NCBI GenBank assembly: GCA_030433395.1
Contig: JAUILX010000021.1
Span: forward strand, 1 to 10,849
Length of the DNA: 10,849 nt
DNA from: Chlamydiia bacterium
GTDB taxonomy: Bacteria > Chlamydiota > Chlamydiia > Chlamydiales > JACKPQ01
Direction of reading: 5' to 3'
A program made the translations under genes and the position numbers. Of the stretch, positions 1-4,563 are shown in pieces (position 1 is the first letter of the stretch; each line of letters begins with the position of its first letter). Under the pieces are notes generated by a model that saw only the letters and a program-made list of their open reading frames with translations, was not told the DNA's origin and searched no databases.

Positions 1-119
1 TCCTGCAATCGATGCATGAGGTAGAAGGGAATCGAGAGGATCTGGCCATCCTTTTTCAGGGGAGTGCTTGATACGCGCAGACCAAAGGGAGCTCCTTTTT
101 CTTTAGAATTGCGTTTCAA
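1..119 (-). CDS. Possible 5' part of an unrecognised gene, running off the left edge
   Basis: Reading leftwards from a TTG at 117-119, the minus strand stays open for 39 codons to the window edge, beginning MKRNSKEKGAPFGLRV. I do not recognise the product. The stretch lies downstream of the ABC importer ATPase in the same direction, so it could be a fourth operon gene. An AAGGAG-like site lies further upstream, around 154-159, too far to fit this start well. The case is weak: another minus frame (103-261) is also open here, and on the plus strand a short frame ends in TGA at 69-71 that could be the tail of a convergent gene. A 1-nt shift at 103-105 would join the two minus frames. Sequence left of the window is needed to decide. 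Confidence 0.3.
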   Translation of the reverse strand, partial: MKRNSKEKGAPFGLRVSSTPLKKDGQILSIPFYLMHRLQ

Positions 120-261
120 TACGATTGATAATTGTCTTCGGATCAAGGGTGTTGAAAATCTCCTTAAATTCAGGGTTTTTCTCAAAATTCAACTCAAAAT
201 AATCCTCGAAAGAAACTTTGGAGCTTTGGCCCGAGAGCTTCTGATGTGTTGCACGTTTCGA
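103..261 (-). other. 52-codon open frame overlapping and following the ATPase stop
   Basis: This minus-strand frame is offset from the ATPase frame and is open from after a TAA (262-264) to a TAA at 103-105. Its last 29 codons (from a TTG at 190-192) read like real protein, beginning MNFEKNPEFKEIFNTLD, with ordinary Lys/Glu/Asn/Ile usage. It has no ATG. It could be a C-terminal extension of the ATPase displaced by a frameshift, a short separate gene, or the start of the gene running off the left edge after a second shift. The ATPase frame itself ends in a family-like way (PKLQSFF), which argues against the first option. Confidence 0.3.
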
Positions 262-889
262 TTACCTCGCCATCATCCATCAGGTAGACTTGGTCAATCA
301 ATTGCTTGATCAAGTTGATGTCCTGTGTTGCAATCACGATGCCTTTTCCATCTCGAGCTAACTTTTGCACTATGCTAACAAAGCGCTGGGTACTTTCTGG
401 ATCTAAAGCGGAAGTTGGCTCATCAAAAAGTATAAAGTCTGGATTTAACAGCAAAGCCTTTGCAATTGCAACTCTTTGTTTCTGGCCTCCAGAAAGCTGA
501 TGTGGGAGAGAGAGCGCAATAGTATCAATATCTAGCTTTTTTAATAAATCTTTAGCCTGCAAATCAGCTTCATTTTCATTCATACCCATCATGAGCTTGA
601 GGGGTTGCACGCACTGCTTAATAACCGGACTATGAGGAAATAGTGGGTAAAATTGGGAAATGAATCCAAGTGCTTGCGCCCGCTCATTACGGGATAAAGA
701 TTTTAAAGAGCTGTTTTTAAAGAGTATTTCTCCTCTGTAAGCTGTTTCTAATTGAGCAATACAGCGCAAAAGTGTTGTTTTGCCGGATCCGCTCTTACCT
801 AATAGAAGCGTGATTTTTCCAAGGTTTAGCTCGAGGTTAATGCTCTTTAGACGATCTTTGCCAAGGGCTAGATTTTTGATCAATAACAT
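194..889 (-). CDS. Polar amino acid ABC importer, ATP-binding subunit (GlnQ/ArtP-like)
   Basis: ATPase that powers amino acid uptake from the cytoplasmic face of the inner membrane, as a dimer on the permease. At 231 residues it is near the family length of about 240. Walker A is GKSGSGKT at 31-38, the Q-loop glutamine is at 79 (FISQFY), the ABC signature LSGGQKQR is at 132-139, and Walker B with the D-loop is FILFDEPTSALD at 152-163. The C-terminus PKLQSFF resembles the usual end of the family. Oddity: the switch (H-loop) position reads IATQD, so glutamine 189 (CAG) stands where the family has histidine. The ATG at 887-889 has a GGAG site 9 nt upstream and overlaps the permease stop by 10 nt, suggesting coupled translation. 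Substrate is not shown by sequence; glutamine or arginine are the usual family choices. Confidence 0.9.
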   Translation of the reverse strand: MLLIKNLALGKDRLKSINLELNLGKITLLLGKSGSGKTTLLRCIAQLETAYRGEILFKNSSLKSLSRNERAQALGFISQFYPLFPHSPVIKQCVQPLKLMMGMNENEADLQAKDLLKKLDIDTIALSLPHQLSGGQKQRVAIAKALLLNPDFILFDEPTSALDPESTQRFVSIVQKLARDGKGIVIATQDINLIKQLIDQVYLMDDGEVIETCNTSEALGPKLQSFFRGLF

Positions 890-1551
890 AGATAAAATCT
901 CCTTTCTATTTTCCGACTTATAAATGCAAGAAGCCCAGACAACCCCATGTAGATGGCTGCAATCGTGAGGTAAATGGGAATGGGCTCCATTTCTTTTGAA
1001 ACAAGATTCATTCCGATGCGGGTGAGCTCAAGCATTCCAATTGATGCTGCAATTGAAGTGCTTTTTAAAAGTGACTCAAGCTCGTTATTGAGTGTAGGCA
1101 GGATCTGTCTTCCAACCTGGGGTAAAATCACATATCTAAAGCTTTGCCATTTTCCATAACCTAAGACAAAGCAGCTTTCCCATTGCTGCAAAGGAATTGC
1201 ATTGATCCCTCCTCGCACTATTTGTGCAACATACCCTGAAGAGCAAAGGCCCAGCGCAAGAATTGAAGCTGATAAGGGGTTGAGGCTAATTCCTACTAGT
1301 TGAGGGACGACAAAATAGACAAGCAGTAGCTGCACAAAGAAGGGAATGGCTCTTAATGTGAAAGTAAAGAGCTCAACTACCTTGGACAGCAGAGGAAGCT
1401 TGAGCTGATTACAGCTCAAAGCTCCCATCAATGTTCCTAAAAGGATGCTTAATGCAGCCGCGCCAACTAAAATACGCAAGGTCATAAGCACGCCCTTTAT
1501 AAGCAGGGGCATGCATTTTGCCAACAGGGCTATATAGTCGCTAAATTCCAC
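880..1551 (-). CDS. Polar amino acid ABC importer, permease subunit (GlnP/ArtQ/HisM family)
   Basis: Inner-membrane channel subunit of the importer, 223 residues, a normal length for this family. The N-terminal region (residues about 13-45) has a long hydrophobic helix followed by further membrane segments at about 55-85, 90-110 and 185-211. The cytoplasmic EAA-type coupling loop is visible around 117-160, where residues such as YVAQIVRGGINAIP precede the segment containing GYGKWQSFRYVILPQ, the usual contact with the ATPase. The start is GTG at 1549-1551, chosen because GGAGG lies 4 nt upstream. It overlaps the binding-protein gene by 22 nt and the ATPase by 10 nt, consistent with one translationally coupled mRNA. 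Confidence 0.9.
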   Translation of the reverse strand: MEFSDYIALLAKCMPLLIKGVLMTLRILVGAAALSILLGTLMGALSCNQLKLPLLSKVVELFTFTLRAIPFFVQLLLVYFVVPQLVGISLNPLSASILALGLCSSGYVAQIVRGGINAIPLQQWESCFVLGYGKWQSFRYVILPQVGRQILPTLNNELESLLKSTSIAASIGMLELTRIGMNLVSKEMEPIPIYLTIAAIYMGLSGLLAFISRKIERRFYLCY

Positions 1552-2276
1552 TTGACCTCCAACTCTCGAATTTTTCCCTCCTCTCTAAGTTCCTTAACAG
1601 CTTTGGCAACCTGATCTGTGAGCTCTGCATTGTTTTTGTTAATACAAATGCCATTTCCAAGCGACTGAGCATCTTTGGGCAAGTCAAAGTATTTGACCCG
1701 AATTTGGGGAAAGCGTTTTTGCGTTACGTTTACTAATGAATTATCAATGGGGGCAGCGCTTGCTTTACCAAACTTTAGCTCCATTAGCACATCGTTAATT
1801 GAATCGACATTTTTTAGCTTAAGACTCTCGTAGCGCTCTAGCACACTTTCTTGGTATGAGCCTGTTTCAACGCAAATGCTTGAAGAATTGCTCAAATCTT
1901 TTAGTTCATTTAAGTTAGCGGGAATCGACTCCCAAAAAATCATCGGAAGTGTTGTGATTTTTTCACCTTGATAGTAGACGATATCCATCTGCTTGGAACG
2001 CGCTTCAGTGATAGAAATACCCCAAATTAAAGCGTTAACCTTGCCTTGCTTCAAGCCAATCATTAAGCTGGGCATACTCCCCAGATCTTTGATAACAAGC
2101 TTCCGATTTAGCTTTTTTGCAAGCAGATTAGCTAAATCAATATCAAAGCCCTCATACTCGCCTTTTTCATTGAGACTGACAAAGGGTGCATATCCCGATG
2201 TAGTTCCGACAACAAATGGGTTGTCACCCGCCATGAGAGCTCCCACGGACAAAATAAATAATAGTAATTTTTTCAT
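1530..2276 (-). CDS. Amino acid ABC importer, periplasmic binding protein (SBP_bac_3, ArtJ/FliY-like)
   Basis: Soluble receptor that captures an amino acid and delivers it to the permease. It has 248 residues. Residues 1-16 (MKKLLLFILSVGALMA) form a signal peptide with a likely cleavage after Ala-16; no cysteine lipobox is present, so it should be free in the periplasm. Family motifs: YEGFDIDLANLLAKKL at 41-56, the typical ITEARSKQMD segment at 89-98 with the ligand-carboxylate-binding Arg-93, ETGSYQESV at 137-145, and GNGICINK near 208. The ATG at 2274-2276 has an AGGA site 6 nt upstream. It is first in the operon. Arginine (ArtJ-like) or glutamine are the likely ligands by family and phylum, but the sequence alone does not separate them. 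Confidence 0.88.
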   Translation of the reverse strand: MKKLLLFILSVGALMAGDNPFVVGTTSGYAPFVSLNEKGEYEGFDIDLANLLAKKLNRKLVIKDLGSMPSLMIGLKQGKVNALIWGISITEARSKQMDIVYYQGEKITTLPMIFWESIPANLNELKDLSNSSSICVETGSYQESVLERYESLKLKNVDSINDVLMELKFGKASAAPIDNSLVNVTQKRFPQIRVKYFDLPKDAQSLGNGICINKNNAELTDQVAKAVKELREEGKIRELEVKWNLATI

Positions 2277-2333
2277 ATATTTTCCTTATGTTTAAAAAAT
2301 AGGACAGATGTGGTCTAGGTTCGGAAAATATAT

Positions 2334-2350
2334 ATGGGCTTAGAGCCCAT
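2334..2350. repeat. Perfect 7-bp hairpin upstream of the importer operon
   Basis: ATGGGCT (2334-2340) and AGCCCAT (2344-2350) are perfect inverted repeats with a 3-nt loop. On the minus strand the stem is followed by ATATATTTT. It could be an RNA element in the importer leader or a symmetric operator. Confidence 0.55.
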
Positions 2351-2365
2351 GGAAATGAAAAGCAA

Positions 2366-2387
2366 AAGTGCTAAGCGAGTAGCACTT
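2366..2387 (-). terminator. Terminator-like hairpin, minus strand
   Basis: AAGTGCTA (2366-2373) and TAGCACTT (2380-2387) form an 8-bp stem with a 6-nt loop. Only in minus orientation is it followed by a T-rich run (TTGCTTTTC), so it would stop leftward transcription before the importer operon. It could be an attenuator in a long importer leader or a barrier to transcription leaving the IS element on the same strand. Confidence 0.4.
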
Positions 2388-2579
2388 ATCAATGAAACTG
2401 ACAGATGTTAACAATTGATTTACTTTCATGAGTGTCATTGTACAAGATTTAATGATTTTTAGTCAAGCTTTCTGCTCGAACGAAACCAGGCTATAGAGTG
2501 TGCTCAAGCCCTTTCTTCTCGTATTGATAATCGAAGGGTGGTGTGCTTTTATAATCCGACTTTTTCTTTAACGAGCCCT

Positions 2580-2585
2580 GTTATT
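2580..2585. repeat. Target duplication of the outer element, left copy (GTTATT)
   Basis: GTTATT is repeated at 3949-3954 directly outside the opposite terminal repeat. The match extends to GTTATTAA on both sides, so a duplication of 6 bp (symmetric ends) or 8 bp (ends offset by 2) is possible. Either way the uninterrupted target is identical. Confidence 0.75.
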
Positions 2586-2606
2586 AACGCGAGTTGCGGA
2601 TCAACT
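2586..2606. repeat. Outer (MITE) terminal inverted repeat, left
   Basis: This 21-bp end is the exact reverse complement of 3928-3948. Confidence 0.9.
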
Positions 2607-2693
2607 CCCTTGAACTGGCCCACCTTTTGGCGATCTTTCTAGGAAAAACTGCTTGAGGATAGCGCGTTGGCTATCCACTGCGCAGATTTTTCT

Positions 2694-2702
2694 AAAAATT
2701 TC
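2694..2702. repeat. IS4-family target duplication, left copy (AAAAATTTC)
   Basis: The 9-bp direct repeat AAAAATTTC occurs here and at 3892-3900, directly outside the IS ends. Its length fits the IS4 family. Confidence 0.85.
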
Positions 2703-2724
2703 CTCTGTACACGACAAAAATTTA
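2703..2724. repeat. IS4-family terminal inverted repeat, left
   Basis: Matches the reverse complement of 3870-3891 at 21 of 22 positions; the fourth base differs (T versus A). Confidence 0.85.
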
Positions 2725-3801
2725 AACAAAGTGAAGTCCTCCATGGTTAGGCACTAGAAATCTAAACAATATACGTAGAGCTTTGGGGCCTTCAAATACG
2801 GCTTTTCTAAGCACATCATAACCATATCTGAATATGCTGCAGCTTCGTCTTCCGTGACTTTTAACTTGAATTGGCTTTTCTTTATCTTTTTCAATACCAA
2901 TTAAGTAGCTCCAGCAAAATGCAATCACAACAATAAAAAGTAACCGTTCTACTTTAAGTTGGTCTGTGATGTGCGTGTCTTCGAGATTAAAGCCTCGTGA
3001 TTTCAAACAGCCGAATAAATTCTCAATTTCCCAACGACATTTGTAGCGGGCCAAAGCATAACGATCACGCTTTGGACTTGCTACGATCAGCAGCTCTCCG
3101 CTGGGTGATCTGCTAGCGCATAAATAAACAGGTAGATTTTCCAAAAAGTAGATGTCTTTTAGGTTTTTTTTGCGTTCACGTTTTAAATGCCGAAACAAGC
3201 TGCTAATAGGCCTTGGACACGCATCAAGACTTGCTTGCTTAGCAAGCAAGTTACCCCTTAATCTAATGGCGAAATGGATGCCTGATTTTGCCAGCCATTC
3301 TAACCACTCAGCACCAATGAATTCTCTGTCTGCCAAAAGACACTTTATGCGATGCTTACCTATGAAGCCAATAGCTTTTGTAACTGCATACATTCTGTGA
3401 TCTGTATGAGAATTTCCTCCCTTTGCCAAATTCATCCAATAGACAGGAATGGCGATAGTTTTGTAGACAATTGATAGAGTCAAGAAATTAAAATGGGTTT
3501 TTCCCAGCTTCCAATTAGTACGGTCTATGGCAATCATAAATTTTTTTGGCATGGGGAATATAGCAAATACAATTCGTGAAATAATTGCCGGGTCGAAAAC
3601 AAACTCTTTGAAAAACCGTTGAATCCGTCTGTAGGAAGAACTGCATTCTGCATTTGAATGAAAGCTAGTTGCAATTTGGACCAAATTTACAGACTTGACT
3701 GCGATCATACCATGGACAATTTGTGCAAGGCAGCCGATTCTAGCCTTGTTCCATTTAAGATATTGGTTTAAAATGATGGCTAGCTCGTTGATGTGATTCA
3801 T
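2722..3801 (-). CDS. IS4-family DDE transposase
   Basis: Transposase of the enclosing insertion sequence, 359 residues, DNA-binding and cut-and-paste catalysis expected. Catalytic residues fit the IS4 layout: Asp-93 in AIDRTNW, Asp-158 in LLADREF and Glu-260 in RWEIENLF. The family signature Y-(2)-R-(3)-E-(6)-K is exact: Tyr-253, Arg-256, Glu-260, Lys-267. I chose the ATG at 3799-3801 because AGGA lies 6 nt upstream; the frame also runs back to a TTG at 3847-3849, which would add 16 residues without a good ribosome site. No internal stop or frameshift is visible, so the enzyme looks functional. Confidence 0.92.
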   Translation of the reverse strand: MNHINELAIILNQYLKWNKARIGCLAQIVHGMIAVKSVNLVQIATSFHSNAECSSSYRRIQRFFKEFVFDPAIISRIVFAIFPMPKKFMIAIDRTNWKLGKTHFNFLTLSIVYKTIAIPVYWMNLAKGGNSHTDHRMYAVTKAIGFIGKHRIKCLLADREFIGAEWLEWLAKSGIHFAIRLRGNLLAKQASLDACPRPISSLFRHLKRERKKNLKDIYFLENLPVYLCASRSPSGELLIVASPKRDRYALARYKCRWEIENLFGCLKSRGFNLEDTHITDQLKVERLLFIVVIAFCWSYLIGIEKDKEKPIQVKSHGRRSCSIFRYGYDVLRKAVFEGPKALRILFRFLVPNHGGLHFV

Positions 3802-3869
3802 CGTAATTCCTAAGTTGTTGTTAACAAAAGAGTTATGGTCGCATATCAACGAGTTTTTTTATACCAATC

Positions 3870-3891
3870 TAAATTTTTGTCGTGTACTGAG
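3870..3891. repeat. IS4-family terminal inverted repeat, right
   Basis: Partner of 2703-2724. The inner 18 bp (3870-3887) are a perfect inverted match to 2707-2724; beyond them TGAG pairs with CTCT at three of four bases. Confidence 0.85.
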
Positions 3892-3900
3892 AAAAATTTC
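3892..3900. repeat. IS4-family target duplication, right copy (AAAAATTTC)
   Basis: Direct copy of 2694-2702, marking where the IS entered the MITE-like element. Confidence 0.85.
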
Positions 3901-3927
3901 ATCAAAAATATGCACCATTTCATAGAT

Positions 3928-3948
3928 AGTTGATCCGCAACTCGCGTT
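3928..3948. repeat. Outer (MITE) terminal inverted repeat, right
   Basis: Exact reverse complement of 2586-2606, ending ...AACTCGCGTT and followed by GTTATT. Confidence 0.9.
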
Positions 3949-3954
3949 GTTATT
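3949..3954. repeat. Target duplication of the outer element, right copy (GTTATT)
   Basis: Direct copy of 2580-2585. As coding sequence it gives Val-Ile of the broken hydrolase gene in both places. Confidence 0.75.
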
Positions 3955-4549
3955 AAAGTAGATCAATTAGCTGAGGAGCTCAGAGAACTTATTGCTAGGG
4001 AAGTAGGCATATGTGAGCAAAACATTAAAAATGCTTCAAGTCCCACAGGCACCCGCGTTCGCGTGGTTATTATTGCTCACAGCCACGGGGCCATTATTGC
4101 TGAAAATGCCTTAATGCATAGCACTTGTGAAAAAATTCGAAATAAAATTGAAGTGTTTACCTTTGACCCTGCCCGCCTGTTGCTCATAGTTTTAGCATCA
4201 AGAGTATCAAATTATATAAATGAAGATGATCTAATACCAGAATTAGCTGCAACCAGTTTAGGAAATTTTGAGATAGCGGAAACATCTACAATTGGCAAAA
4301 GTATACAGAAAATTTTGATCGGTTTCTTTGGAGGGGGTCAAGAAATTTTGACAGATATTATAGGAGTCACAACCCATACTAAACCTCACTTTAAAGAGCT
4401 CATTGAATCTGCGAAACAAGCCCACACAAACATCCAGGGGTTAGTGCAGATGGTTCCTTTGCAAAAAACAATATTTGATCAAATTGGCTTCGCTCTTTTG
4501 CCAGCTGCTTAATTTTTAAGTTATTTGCGCATAAAAGAGGTTGGTGCGC

Positions 4550-4555
4550 TATAGT
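4550..4555 (+). promoter_or_regulatory. Candidate -10 element (TATAGT) for the pyruvate kinase gene
   Basis: TATAGT lies 8 nt before the ATG at 4564, and no Shine-Dalgarno is seen between them. If used, transcription would begin at about 4561-4564, giving a nearly or fully leaderless mRNA. The upstream -35 match is poor (TTGCGC with a 19-nt gap). Confidence 0.3.
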
Positions 4556-4563
4556 AAAACTAT

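Larger units (their letters stand above)
2277..2462. promoter_or_regulatory. Upstream region of the amino acid importer operon
   Basis: This gap between the importer operon and the broken hydrolase gene holds the importer's ribosome site (AAGGA just upstream of the ATG), two hairpins (2334-2350 and 2366-2387), and AT-rich DNA. No strong -35/-10 pair stands out on the minus strand; the best guesses are TTGTTA with TGATAA, 17 nt apart, and a TATATT around 2324-2329. I looked for an ArgR-type operator and did not find a convincing one. A 32-codon minus-strand frame (2340-2438) spans both hairpins but has no ribosome site. Confidence 0.4.
2703..3891 (-). mobile_element. IS4-family insertion sequence, 1189 bp, apparently complete
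   Basis: The ends are 22-bp inverted repeats with one mismatch: 2703-2724 starts CTCTGTACACGACAAAA and the reverse complement of 3870-3891 starts CTCAGTACACGACAAAA. The element carries one intact transposase gene on the minus strand, whose stop codon lies inside the left repeat, and is bounded by a 9-bp target duplication. Intact ends, intact transposase and identical duplications suggest a recent, possibly still mobile copy. It landed inside the MITE-like element. Confidence 0.88.
2586..3948. mobile_element. Composite nested element: MITE-like element carrying an IS4-family insertion
   Basis: The outer ends are perfect 21-bp inverted repeats at 2586-2606 (starting AACGCGAGTTGCGGATC) and 3928-3948, flanked by GTTATT. 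Inside lies a complete IS (2703-3891) with its own 9-bp duplication. Removing the IS and one duplication leaves a 165-bp element (2586-2702 joined to 3901-3948) with no coding capacity, which fits a miniature inverted-repeat element. It contains a 7-bp hairpin, GGATAGC (2657-2663) with GCTATCC (2670-2676). It sits inside the broken hydrolase gene and adds an in-frame TAG at 2640-2642 after 18 codons. Its parent transposase is not in the window and the family is unknown. Confidence 0.8.
2463..4512 (+). pseudogene. Disrupted alpha/beta-hydrolase-like gene (possibly DUF687-like), split by a nested mobile element
   Basis: Two coding pieces, 2463-2585 and 3949-4512, are in the same translational phase when the inserted DNA and one copy of GTTATT are removed. 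The rejoined frame gives 226 residues without a stop. The first piece reads NQAIECAQALSSRIDNRRVV then CFYNPT; the second continues VIKVDQLAEELRELI and RVVIIAHSHGAIIAENAL. AHSHG (codons 4075-4089) resembles a lipase nucleophile elbow with Ser at 4081-4083; Asp in NEDDLIPEL and His in TKPHFKEL are in the right order to complete a triad. The pattern recalls the chlamydial DUF687 family, from memory only. The 5' end is also gone: an in-frame TAG at 2460-2462 precedes the first piece and no start codon is visible. The 3' piece could be translated from GTG 4063 as 149 residues, but without the upstream strand it is unlikely to fold. Confidence 0.7.

Noticed and set aside
1993..2295. Plus-strand open frame of 100 codons
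   Set aside because: It lies antisense to the binding-protein gene, which has clear family motifs; composition is a shadow of that gene.
2340..2438. 32-codon leader peptide on the minus strand
   Set aside because: It has no ribosome site and no run of one amino acid codon that would suit attenuation; kept only as a remark on the hairpins.
4063..4512. Intact 149-codon gene starting at GTG 4063
   Set aside because: The frame continues upstream to the element boundary and joins the 2463-2585 piece in phase, so it is better explained as the 3' part of a broken gene.
4525..4555. TTGCGC / TATAGT as a full sigma-70-class promoter
   Set aside because: The -35 matches at only 3 of 6 bases and the spacer is 19 nt; only the -10-like part is kept, at low confidence.
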